Source: Bacteroides sp. 214 (lineage in GTDB: Bacteria > Bacteroidota > Bacteroidia > Bacteroidales > Bacteroidaceae). From it: a stretch of DNA of 64,000 nucleotides. Positions within the stretch are counted from its first letter, which is position 1. Every line of letters begins with the position of its first letter. The position numbers were made by a program, and so were the translations under genes. The DNA lies in NCBI RefSeq assembly GCF_010501015.1, contig NZ_QVML01000015.1, positions 54,384-118,383 on the forward strand, in the 5' to 3' direction. The notes below the pieces were generated by a model. That model was not told the DNA's origin and did not search any database. It worked only from the letters and a program-made list of their open reading frames with translations. Shown piece by piece: positions 9,844-17,973 of this stretch.

Positions 9844-9849
9844 TTTTTT

Positions 9850-9878
9850 AGAAAAGCGCTCAAAATGAGCGCTTTTCT
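9850..9878 (+). terminator. Rho-independent terminator after pdxA
   Basis: A perfect 12-base stem (AGAAAAGCGCTC pairing with GAGCGCTTTTCT) with a 5-base loop starts a few bases after the pdxA stop. The descending arm supplies the T-run. Confidence 0.85.
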
Positions 9879-9967
9879 TGCACATAGCCTCTTTACACAG
9901 CAGTATCACAGAGAGAATTATTGGGGATATTTCACACACAATTAACCTTTCCAAAAGGTTTAATCCG

Positions 9968-9975
9968 TACCTTTG
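9968..9975 (+). promoter_or_regulatory. -7 box of the MATE transporter promoter
   Basis: TACCTTTG lies 26 bases before the chosen ATG of the transporter. It supports the start at 10002 rather than the longer reading frame that begins upstream of this box. Confidence 0.55.
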
Positions 9976-10001
9976 TGCACTTTTTCAAAAAACCTCATAT
10001 A

Positions 10002-11372
10002 ATGACAACTCAACATACTCCCACCGCACTTGGTACCGAGAAAATAGGAAAACTCCTTATGCAGTATGCCATTCCGGCAATTATTGCGATGACCGCCTCT
10101 TCGCTCTACAACATGGTAGATAGTATCTTCATTGGACAAGGTGTGGGTACTTTTGCTATTTCAGGTCTGGCTCTTACGTTTCCTTTAATGAATCTGGCAG
10201 CAGCATTCGGTTCATTGGTTGGAGCAGGAGCGGCAACACTTGTTTCGGTAAAGCTCGGACAAAAAGATTATCACACAGCCAAAAACGTTTTGGGTAATGT
10301 GGTGCTACTGAATGTCGGTATTGGTATATTGTTTACCATTGTTGTACTTACTTTCTTAGATCCTATTCTTTACTTCTTTGGAGCAAGCAATCAAACCATT
10401 GGCTATGCACAAGACTACATGGTTATCATTCTCCTTGGCAACACCATTACGCATTTGTATCTGGGTCTGAACACCGTGCTTCGTGCTTGCGGACACCCCA
10501 AACAAGCCATGGCAGCAACTATTGCTACTGTGGTTATCAATACCATTTTAGACCCCATCTTCATCTTTTGGTTTGATTGGGGCATACAAGGGGCGGCAAT
10601 TGCTACCATCATAGCACAGGTTATTTCGCTGGCATGGCTCATCAAAATCTTCATGAATAAAAATGAGTTGTTGCATTTCAGCAAAGAGATATTTCACTGG
10701 AACGGTAAGATAGTAAAAGGTATCATCTACATTGGCATGTCTCCTTTTATGATGAATCTGGCGGCTACTTTTGTAGTAATTCTCATCAATCAAGGGTTAA
10801 AACGCCACGGAGGCGATTTAATGATTGGTGCATATGGCATTGTAAACCGGCTTGCATTCTTGTTTGTAATGATTGTGATGGGATTTAACCAGGGGATGCA
10901 GCCCATAGCAGGCTATAATTTCGGTGCACAGTTGTATCCACGCGTTACACAAGTATTAAAACTTACCATTTATGCAGCAACAGTTGTTACCACACTTGGT
11001 TTTATCATCGGCATGTTCTTGCCCGAGCTGGCTGTTTCTATCTTTACGAACGACCAAGAACTCATTCGTCTTTCTGCCGAAGGCTTCCGCTATGTGGTGT
11101 TGGTATTCCCCATTGTAGGGTTCCAAATGGTTACTTCTAACTTCTTCCAGAGCATAGGTATGGCAGGAAAGGCTATCTTCCTTTCGCTTACCCGACAGGT
11201 TTTATTCCTTATTCCGTGCTTGCTGATTTTACCTCACTTCTGGGGTACAAAAGGAGTGTGGATTAGTATGCCGATTTCGGATTTTGTTGCTTCACTGGTA
11301 GCGGGTGTGATGCTTTGGATACAGTTTAGGCAGTTTAAGCGGGCGCATATTACTGGCGAAGTTATTTCGTAA
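10002..11372 (+). CDS. MATE family efflux transporter
   Basis: A 456-residue inner-membrane protein with about 12 hydrophobic segments in two homologous halves. It belongs to the MATE/MOP flippase superfamily, which exports cationic drugs or metabolites in exchange for Na+ or H+. Family segments are visible: MQYAIPAIIAMTASSLYNMVDSIFIGQGVG in the first helix region, GASNQTIGYAQDYM, LRACGHPKQAM, and GFNQGMQPIAGYNFGA in the second half. The frame is open from 9921, but I start at the ATG after the TACCTTTG box, which removes an unsupported basic extension. A nucleotide-kinase-like gene follows after 51 bases. The substrate cannot be read from the sequence. Confidence 0.92.
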   Translation: MTTQHTPTALGTEKIGKLLMQYAIPAIIAMTASSLYNMVDSIFIGQGVGTFAISGLALTFPLMNLAAAFGSLVGAGAATLVSVKLGQKDYHTAKNVLGNVVLLNVGIGILFTIVVLTFLDPILYFFGASNQTIGYAQDYMVIILLGNTITHLYLGLNTVLRACGHPKQAMAATIATVVINTILDPIFIFWFDWGIQGAAIATIIAQVISLAWLIKIFMNKNELLHFSKEIFHWNGKIVKGIIYIGMSPFMMNLAATFVVILINQGLKRHGGDLMIGAYGIVNRLAFLFVMIVMGFNQGMQPIAGYNFGAQLYPRVTQVLKLTIYAATVVTTLGFIIGMFLPELAVSIFTNDQELIRLSAEGFRYVVLVFPIVGFQMVTSNFFQSIGMAGKAIFLSLTRQVLFLIPCLLILPHFWGTKGVWISMPISDFVASLVAGVMLWIQFRQFKRAHITGEVIS

Positions 11373-11423
11373 TTGCGAGAATCCTTGTTATATTTGTAAA
11401 CAACAATAAAAAGAGCCCTCATC

Positions 11424-12050
11424 ATGGAAGATAAATTCGTCATCAATATCGGTCGCCAACTAGGTAGTGGTGGTCGCCTCATTGGAGAAAGCCTTGCCAA
11501 GCGACTCGGCATCTCGTTTTACGACAAAGAACTGATTAACATCGCCTCAAAAGAGAGTGGGCTTTGTCCCGAATTTCTTGAGAAAGCTGACGAGAAACCT
11601 TCACAAACCATTATGGGAAGTGTATGGGGAGCACGCTTTTCGCTCTTTACCGATAACATGCCCTATGCCAACTACTTCAACAACGATAGTATCTTTAAGA
11701 TTCAAAGCGATGTGATTCGCAAATTGGCAGAAGAGCGTTCGTGCTTGTTTGTTGGACGATGTGCCGATTATATTCTTCGCGACCATCCACGTGCTGTGAA
11801 TGTATTCATAACCGCTTCACGCGAGGATCGCATTAAGCGAGTACGCGAATATACTCAATTATCGCAAACCGAAACCGAAGATTTAATTTTGCGCACAGAC
11901 AAGAAACGCGCAGAATACTACAACTACTACAGTTACAAAACATGGGGAGTAGCAGAAACTTATCATCTTTGCATAGACTCTTCTATACTGGGCATCGAAG
12001 AGACCACTACGATGATTGAAGAATTTGTGAAGAAGAAGCTGCAACAGTAA
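11424..12050 (+). CDS. Cytidylate-kinase-like family protein
   Basis: A 208-residue P-loop protein of the cytidylate kinase-like family (Pfam AAA_26/Cytidylate_kin2 type). The N-terminus INIGRQLGSGGRLIGESLAKRLGI holds a modified P-loop (GRQLGSGGR, lacking the classical GKS), followed by SFYDKELI. SCLFVGRCADYILRDH (about residue 110) and RIKRV are the typical base-binding and lid segments. A canonical Cmk is encoded at 39195, so this paralogue is unlikely to be the essential CMP kinase; its substrate is not known. It lies 51 bases after the MATE gene, possibly in one operon. Confidence 0.8.
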   Translation: MEDKFVINIGRQLGSGGRLIGESLAKRLGISFYDKELINIASKESGLCPEFLEKADEKPSQTIMGSVWGARFSLFTDNMPYANYFNNDSIFKIQSDVIRKLAEERSCLFVGRCADYILRDHPRAVNVFITASREDRIKRVREYTQLSQTETEDLILRTDKKRAEYYNYYSYKTWGVAETYHLCIDSSILGIEETTTMIEEFVKKKLQQ

Positions 12051-12495
12051 AAAACATCTCCAAACGAAGTTTCACGAAATAGGTCTTCACCTTCACAAAA
12101 CGCTGTAACCAAATGACAGCAAACAAGTTACCTGTGAAGACCCTCCCTTTTTGATTTCACAAGACCTTCACACGAAATTTTGACTGTTTTTTGTAGTAAA
12201 ATGCAGTCAAAAACGATGCAAAATGCAGTCAGAAGTGAAGTAAAATGCAGTCAAAAATTGAAACAAGTCAAGGACAGCTTCTACAATGCTTATGGTATCC
12301 GAGTCGGATGCTTATGGCATTCACCTCAAATGCTTATGGTATCCGACCCGTCAGCCATAGTTTCACGACCCGTCAGCCTATGGCTGACGACCACTCATCC
12401 ATAGGCACGTCTACAATTATCTACAATTCATGCTATTCACTGTTGCGTAATAATTTTATTAGTGCTTATTTTGTCAACTAAAAAAATAATAAAAC
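12051..12495 (+). repeat. 445-base intergenic region with inverted repeat, 13-bp direct repeats and a 22-bp-period array
   Basis: No gene is seen here. In order: (1) a nested inverted repeat, GGTCTTCAC (12082-12090) with GTGAAGACC (12134-12142) enclosing GTAAC/GTTAC, followed by CCCTCCCTTTTTG, possibly the terminator of the upstream gene; (2) three copies of (T/C)AAAATGCAGTCA at 12197, 12219 and 12241, exactly 22 bases apart, preceded by an inverted TTTTGACTG; (3) from about 12286, units beginning ATGCTTATGG at 22-base intervals, ending in inverted AGCCATAG/CCTATGGCT stretches to about 12405. The third part belongs to the same family as arrays at 24.35, 43.32 and 60.80 kb. Confidence 0.75.
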
Positions 12496-13545
12496 ATGTT
12501 AGATACAGTGATTTGGGACAACTCCGTCCAACAATGGGGAATTTTCGCGATTGTGTTATTATGCACACTCGTTGTTATGAAACTCGTTTCGGTTATTCTT
12601 AAAAAAGTCATCAAGCCGTTAGTTCTTAAAAGTGCCAATACGATAGACGATATTTTCTACAATTCGATAGAGTCGCCCATCAGATTTGGAATCGTATTGC
12701 TCGGACTTTGGATAGCTTTATTGCAGCTAACACTCTCCAAAGAGTTCTTTGATGTGATAGAAATATCGTACACCATACTGGTTATCCTCAACGTTACATG
12801 GCTCATTTCCCGTTTCTGTTCCAATTTGCTGGACGAGCAATGGCAAAAAAACAAAGGACATCAAGAGAAAAAAATACAGGCAAGAATGATGCCGATTATC
12901 AAGCGAACAGTGCTGACTATTGTCTGGCTCATTGGTTCCGCCATTGCATTAAGCAACACCGGGGTAAACATCACTGCGCTGATTAGCACATTGGGTATAG
13001 GGGGGATCGCTTTTGCACTGGCTGCACAAGATACGATTAAAAACATCTTCGCGGCATTTACCATCCTTACCGACAGACCATTTACCATTGGAGATGTGAT
13101 ACGGGTAGATAGCCATGAAGGCACTATCATAGACATTGGCATACGCAGCACTAAAATGCGCAACTACGACAAACGCATCATTACCTTCCCCAACTACAAG
13201 GTTGCCGATACCTCAATCGTCAATATTTCATCCGAGCCTATGCGAAGAATAACCATGAAGCTGGGGCTAACCTACAATACCTCGCCCGAAAAGATGAAGG
13301 AAGCGATGGATATTTTACAAAATATACCCAATAAGGTACAACACGTTTCGCCCAAAGATCTAAAGGTATACTTCTCGGACTTTGCCGACTCAGCACTCAT
13401 CATCACCTTCATTTTCTTCATTGAAAAGAAAGGAGATAAGCAGGCGGTTATCTCTAATACTAACATGGAGATACTCACAGCATTCAATACAGCCGGGCTC
13501 GACTTTGCGTTTCCCACACAAACAATATATCTGGAGAAAGAATAA
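12496..13545 (+). CDS. Small-conductance mechanosensitive channel (MscS family)
   Basis: A 349-residue inner-membrane channel that opens under membrane tension during hypo-osmotic shock. Three or four N-terminal hydrophobic segments (IFAIVLLCTLVVMKLV, FGIVLLGLWIALLQL, ISYTILVILNVTWLI, TVLTIVWLIGSAIAL) precede the pore-lining helix ALISTLGIGGIAFALAAQDTIKNIFAAF and the beta-domain signature FTIGDVIRVDSHEGTIIDIGIRSTKMRNYD. The C-terminal cytoplasmic alpha/beta domain is complete. Length fits medium-size MscS proteins. It appears to be a single gene between two repeat-bearing or structured intergenic regions. Confidence 0.93.
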   Translation: MLDTVIWDNSVQQWGIFAIVLLCTLVVMKLVSVILKKVIKPLVLKSANTIDDIFYNSIESPIRFGIVLLGLWIALLQLTLSKEFFDVIEISYTILVILNVTWLISRFCSNLLDEQWQKNKGHQEKKIQARMMPIIKRTVLTIVWLIGSAIALSNTGVNITALISTLGIGGIAFALAAQDTIKNIFAAFTILTDRPFTIGDVIRVDSHEGTIIDIGIRSTKMRNYDKRIITFPNYKVADTSIVNISSEPMRRITMKLGLTYNTSPEKMKEAMDILQNIPNKVQHVSPKDLKVYFSDFADSALIITFIFFIEKKGDKQAVISNTNMEILTAFNTAGLDFAFPTQTIYLEKE

Positions 13546-13586
13546 AAAGTGAGCAACTATCAAAAAGTCAAATAAGTGTGCGAATA

Positions 13587-13629
13587 AAACTTAAAAGAGG
13601 GACTCCTTTTAAGTTTATCCGTATATTTG
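13587..13629 (+). promoter_or_regulatory. mutA promoter region with hairpin
   Basis: TATATTTG (13622-13629) matches the -7 consensus, 75 bases before the mutA ATG. Immediately upstream AACTTAAAAG (13588-13597) and CTTTTAAGTT (13606-13615) form a perfect 10-bp inverted repeat with an 8-base loop, covering the -33 region. It could terminate mscS transcription or be an operator for mutAB. Confidence 0.4.
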
Positions 13630-13703
13630 TATCTTAATTTATTAATAAAAGGATATTCATTTAACACATTAAATAATCTTCAATTTTAAATTTGAATTGA
13701 ACT

Positions 13704-15563
13704 ATGGCAGACAAAAAAGAAAGACTCTTCTCTGACTTTTCTCCCGTATCTACCGAGCAATGGATGGAGAAAGTAACAGCCGACTTAAAAGGAGCTGATT
13801 ATGAGAAGAAACTCGTTTGGAAAACAAACGAAGGATTCAAAGTAAAACCTTTCTACCGTCAAGAAGACTTAGAAGGGTTGAAAACTACCGATGCGCTTCC
13901 GGGCGAATACCCCTACTTAAGAGGCACACGAAAAAACAACAGTTGGATGATTCGTCAAGAAATCTGTGTCGAATGTCCGGAAGAAGCCAACGCAAAAGCA
14001 TTGGATATTCTTAGTAAGGGCATTGATTCATTGAGTTTCTCTATCAAAGGGAAAGATTTGGACGAAGCATACATCGAAACACTTCTCAACAACATTCACG
14101 CCGAAGCCGTAGAGCTTAACTTCTCTACCTGCCAACGCCAAGTGGTTAAACTTGCTGAGATACTTGTGGCGTACTTTCACAAAAAAGATTACAACTCTAA
14201 GGAATTGCGCGGTTCTATCAATTATGACTTCTTCAACAAAATGCTGAAGAACGGCAAAGAAAAAGGTGACTTGGTGCAAACTTCTAAAGCATTGATCGAA
14301 GCCATCCAGCCACTCCCACTTTACCGCGTACTGAACGTAAACGCTATTTCGTTGAACAATGCCGGTGCCTACATTTCACAAGAATTAGGATACGCCTTGG
14401 CTTGGGGTTGCGAATATATCCAACAGCTAACAGAGATTGGTCTTCCTGCCAGCCTCATAGCAAAGAGAATTAAATTCAACTTTGGTATTAGTTCCAACTA
14501 CTTCCTCGAAATTGCAAAATTCCGCGCTGCGCGCCTACTTTGGTCAAACATCGTGGCACAGTTCAAACCCGAAGATTTGACTGGAAGTGCCTGTATGCAA
14601 GCTCATGCCGAAACATCAACCTATAATCTTACCCTGTTTGATGCACACGTAAACTTACTTCGTACACAAACCGAAGCTATGAGTGCTGCCCTTGCCGGCG
14701 TAGATTCTATTACAGTAACTCCTTTTGATAAAACATATCAAACACCCGATGATTTCTCCGAGCGTCTTGCCCGCAATCAACAATTATTGTTGAAAGAAGA
14801 ATCTCATCTTGACAAAGTAGTAGACCCGGCTGCAGGTTCATACTACATCGAAAATCTCACTATTTCTATTGCTAAAGAAGCTTGGAACATCTTCCTTAAA
14901 GTACAAGAAGAAGGTGGTTTCTACGCAGCTGTAAAAGCAGGAAGCGTACAACAAGCTATCAATGAGACGGGTAAAAACCGTCATAAAGCTATAGCACAGC
15001 GTAAAGAAGTTCTATTGGGAACCAACCAATATCCTAACTTTACCGAAGTTGCCGGCAACAAGAAACCTGCAACTTGCACTTGCTGCTGTGGTGGCAAAGA
15101 AGAGTGTGAAAAAGAAGTGGAGGTATTGAACTTTGACCGCGCCGCCAGCGAGTTCGAAGCACTTCGCTTAGAAACAGAGACATCGGGCAAACGTCCAAAG
15201 GCCTTCATGCTTACCATCGGTAATCTGGCTATGCGTCAAGCTCGTGCGCAATTTGCATGCAACTTCTTGGCTTGTGCCGGATACGAAGTTGTAGACAATC
15301 TGGGTTTTTCAACCGTAGAAGAAGGTGTAGAGAGCGCTATGGCTGCAAAGGCAGACATTGTGGTGCTTTGCTCCAGCGATGACGAATATGCCGAGTATGC
15401 TATTCCCGCATTGAAAGCATTGAACGGTCGCGCTATGTTTATCGTTGCAGGTGCTCCTGCCAATATGGATGAACTGAAAGCGGCAGGTATTGAGAACTTC
15501 ATCAATGTTCGTTCGAACGTGTTGGATACATTGAAGGCTTATAATGCAGAATTATTGAAATAA
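13704..15563 (+). CDS. mutA: Methylmalonyl-CoA mutase small subunit
   Basis: Non-catalytic beta subunit of the heterodimeric, adenosylcobalamin-dependent methylmalonyl-CoA mutase, used in the succinate-propionate pathway. The 619-residue protein starts with the usual SDFSPVSTEQWMEKVTADLKG and has a TIM-barrel-like domain ending at PAAGSYYIENLT and a C-terminal Rossmann domain (about 490-619). That domain lacks the DxHxxG cobalamin motif found in mutB, as expected for MutA. An odd feature is the cysteine-rich linker ATCTCCCGGKEEC near residue 455, five cysteines in a short stretch between the two domains. mutB follows after 93 bases. Confidence 0.95.
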   Translation: MADKKERLFSDFSPVSTEQWMEKVTADLKGADYEKKLVWKTNEGFKVKPFYRQEDLEGLKTTDALPGEYPYLRGTRKNNSWMIRQEICVECPEEANAKALDILSKGIDSLSFSIKGKDLDEAYIETLLNNIHAEAVELNFSTCQRQVVKLAEILVAYFHKKDYNSKELRGSINYDFFNKMLKNGKEKGDLVQTSKALIEAIQPLPLYRVLNVNAISLNNAGAYISQELGYALAWGCEYIQQLTEIGLPASLIAKRIKFNFGISSNYFLEIAKFRAARLLWSNIVAQFKPEDLTGSACMQAHAETSTYNLTLFDAHVNLLRTQTEAMSAALAGVDSITVTPFDKTYQTPDDFSERLARNQQLLLKEESHLDKVVDPAAGSYYIENLTISIAKEAWNIFLKVQEEGGFYAAVKAGSVQQAINETGKNRHKAIAQRKEVLLGTNQYPNFTEVAGNKKPATCTCCCGGKEECEKEVEVLNFDRAASEFEALRLETETSGKRPKAFMLTIGNLAMRQARAQFACNFLACAGYEVVDNLGFSTVEEGVESAMAAKADIVVLCSSDDEYAEYAIPALKALNGRAMFIVAGAPANMDELKAAGIENFINVRSNVLDTLKAYNAELLK

Positions 15564-15656
15564 GATTTAACGCTGAGTTACGCTAAGCAGCACTTGGTTT
15601 TAATTAAAGACTCTGTGCAACTAAGCAAAACTAAGTATTTCAAAAGAAAAGAAACA

Positions 15657-17801
15657 ATGAAACCCGATTTTAAAAATATAGATATTTTCGCCGGTATTCA
15701 ACCCGCCAACGGAGTTGAATGGCAAAAGGCTAACAACATTGCTGCTACTTGGGAAACTCCGGAGCACATCAACGTGAAGCCTGTTTATACCAAAGAAGAC
15801 TTGGAAAACATGGAGCACCTGCAGTATGCTGCCGGTATCCCTCCGTTTCTTCGTGGACCCTATTCTGTAATGTACACACTTCGTCCGTGGACAATCCGCC
15901 AATATGCCGGTTTCTCTACTGCCGAAGAGTCGAACGCATTCTATCGTCGCAACTTGGCATCCGGTCAAAAAGGGTTGTCGGTTGCCTTTGACTTGGCAAC
16001 ACACCGCGGTTACGACCCCGACCACGAACGTGTGGTAGGCGACGTTGGTAAAGCAGGTGTTTCTATCTGCTCGTTGGAGAATATGAAAGTATTGTTCGAC
16101 GGTATTCCACTCAACAAAATGTCAGTGTCTATGACCATGAATGGCGCTGTACTTCCGGTACTTGCATTCTATATCAATGCCGGTTTGGAGCAAGGAGCCA
16201 AACTGGAAGAACTGGCAGGAACTATCCAGAATGATATTTTGAAAGAATTTATGGTGCGTAACACATACATCTACCCACCTGCATTCTCAATGAAAATCAT
16301 TTCGGACATCTTTGAATACACATCGCAAAAGATGCCTAAGTTCAACTCCATCTCTATTTCGGGCTACCACATGCAAGAAGCTGGTGCTACCGCCGATATA
16401 GAATTGGCATATACCCTTGCAGACGGATTGGAATATCTCCGCGCAGGTACTGCCGCCGGAATTGACATTGATGCATTTGCACCTCGCTTGTCATTCTTCT
16501 GGGCTATTGGAATGAACCATTTCATGGAGATTGCCAAAATGCGTGCTGCTCGCTTGTTGTGGGCGAAGATTGTAAAACAATTCAATCCTAAAAACCCAAA
16601 ATCACTGGCACTGCGCACACACTCGCAAACATCGGGATGGTCGCTTACAGAGCAAGACCCATTCAACAACGTAGGTCGTACCTGTATTGAAGCAATGGCT
16701 GCCGCATTGGGACACACACAATCCTTGCACACCAACGCACTCGACGAAGCAATTGCATTACCTACCGATTTCTCGGCTCGTATAGCTCGTAATACACAAA
16801 TCTACATTCAGGAAGAAACGTATGTGACCAAGAATGTAGACCCATGGGGAGGTTCTTACTATGTTGAAACGCTAACGAATGAGATAGCACACAAAGCATG
16901 GGAACTTATCCAAGAAGTAGAAAGTCTTGGTGGTATGGCAAAAGCTATTGAAACCGGTATTCCTAAAATGCGTATCGAAGAAGCTGCGGCACGTACACAA
17001 GCACGTATTGATGCTGGTACGCAAACCATTGTAGGCGTAAATAAGTATCGTTTGGAAAAAGAAGATCCGATTGACATTCTGGAAATTGACAACACAGCCG
17101 TACGTAAAGAACAAATCGAACGTCTGAAAGAATTGAAAGAAGGACGCGATGAAGCCAAAGTACAGGCAGCCCTCAAAGCCATCACCGAAAGTGTGGAAAC
17201 AGGTAAAGGTAACTTATTGGAACTTGCTGTAGAAGCAGCGCGTGTACGTGCTACATTAGGCGAGATTTCATATGCCTGCGAAACAATCGTGGGACGTTAT
17301 AAAGCAGTAATCAGAACCATATCAGGCGTGTATTCATCAGAAAGTAAGAACGACGCAGACTTTGCCCGCGCAACCGAACTTGCCGAAAAGTTTGCCAAGA
17401 AAGAAGGTCGTCAACCACGTATTATGGTTGCGAAAATGGGGCAAGACGGTCATGACCGTGGAGCCAAAGTAGTAGCAACAGGTTATGCCGACTGCGGATT
17501 CGACGTAGACATGGGACCATTGTTCCAAACTCCTGCCGAAGCAGCTCGCCAAGCAGTAGAGAACGACGTAAACATCGTGGGTGTTTCTTCATTGGCTGCC
17601 GGTCATAAAACACTTGTTCCGCAAATTATTGAAGAGCTCAAGAAGTTGGGTCGCGAAGACATCATCGTTATTGCCGGAGGTGTTATCCCCGCACAAGACT
17701 ATGACTTCCTCTACAAAGCAGGTGTAGCAGCTATCTTCGGCCCGGGTACTTCGGTATCGAAAGCCGCTTGCCAGATATTGGAGATATTGCTGGACGAATA
17801 A
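15657..17801 (+). CDS. mutB: Methylmalonyl-CoA mutase large (catalytic) subunit
   Basis: Catalytic alpha subunit that interconverts succinyl-CoA and (R)-methylmalonyl-CoA with adenosylcobalamin. I start the 714-residue protein at the ATG giving [11 protein letters not shown]; a TTG 63 bases upstream in frame lacks family similarity. The substrate-barrel segments [32 protein letters not shown] and [16 protein letters not shown] are typical, and the C-terminal domain has the base-off cobalamin motif ([20 protein letters not shown], containing DGHDRG) and the GGVIPAQDY segment. It forms the pair mutA-mutB and is followed by a terminator. No epimerase, MeaB GTPase or decarboxylase gene is adjacent. 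Confidence 0.97.
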   Translation: MKPDFKNIDIFAGIQPANGVEWQKANNIAATWETPEHINVKPVYTKEDLENMEHLQYAAGIPPFLRGPYSVMYTLRPWTIRQYAGFSTAEESNAFYRRNLASGQKGLSVAFDLATHRGYDPDHERVVGDVGKAGVSICSLENMKVLFDGIPLNKMSVSMTMNGAVLPVLAFYINAGLEQGAKLEELAGTIQNDILKEFMVRNTYIYPPAFSMKIISDIFEYTSQKMPKFNSISISGYHMQEAGATADIELAYTLADGLEYLRAGTAAGIDIDAFAPRLSFFWAIGMNHFMEIAKMRAARLLWAKIVKQFNPKNPKSLALRTHSQTSGWSLTEQDPFNNVGRTCIEAMAAALGHTQSLHTNALDEAIALPTDFSARIARNTQIYIQEETYVTKNVDPWGGSYYVETLTNEIAHKAWELIQEVESLGGMAKAIETGIPKMRIEEAAARTQARIDAGTQTIVGVNKYRLEKEDPIDILEIDNTAVRKEQIERLKELKEGRDEAKVQAALKAITESVETGKGNLLELAVEAARVRATLGEISYACETIVGRYKAVIRTISGVYSSESKNDADFARATELAEKFAKKEGRQPRIMVAKMGQDGHDRGAKVVATGYADCGFDVDMGPLFQTPAEAARQAVENDVNIVGVSSLAAGHKTLVPQIIEELKKLGREDIIVIAGGVIPAQDYDFLYKAGVAAIFGPGTSVSKAACQILEILLDE

Positions 17802-17824
17802 GATCTAACAATACAAATAGCTAT

Positions 17825-17859
17825 AAAAGCGGGAGTGTATGTAGTACATTCCCGCTTTT
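17825..17859 (+). terminator. Rho-independent terminator after mutB
   Basis: AAAAGCGGGA pairs with TCCCGCTTTT, and the loop can extend the stem through GTGTA/TACAT. The hairpin starts about 24 bases after the mutB stop and is followed by a T-run. Confidence 0.85.
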
Positions 17860-17937
17860 TTGTCTTCTGCAGCCATCCACAAAGCACCTCTTCCGTAATT
17901 ACCCAATCTTTTGTATAATAATTTGAGAAATCTTTTG

Positions 17938-17945
17938 TACTTTTG
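17938..17945 (+). promoter_or_regulatory. -7 box of the lysS promoter
   Basis: TACTTTTG matches TAnnTTTG and lies 28 bases before the lysS ATG, after the mutB terminator. No clear TTTG is seen at the ideal distance. Confidence 0.4.
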
Positions 17946-17973
17946 CCTCGTAATTGAGTAAATACGCAATAGA

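Noticed and set aside
9921..10001. Longer N-terminus for the MATE transporter
   Set aside because: The extension overlaps the -7 box at 9968 and has no family similarity.
15621..16025. 134-codon minus-strand frame opposite mutB
   Set aside because: Lies fully within mutB, whose product is unmistakable; shadow frame.
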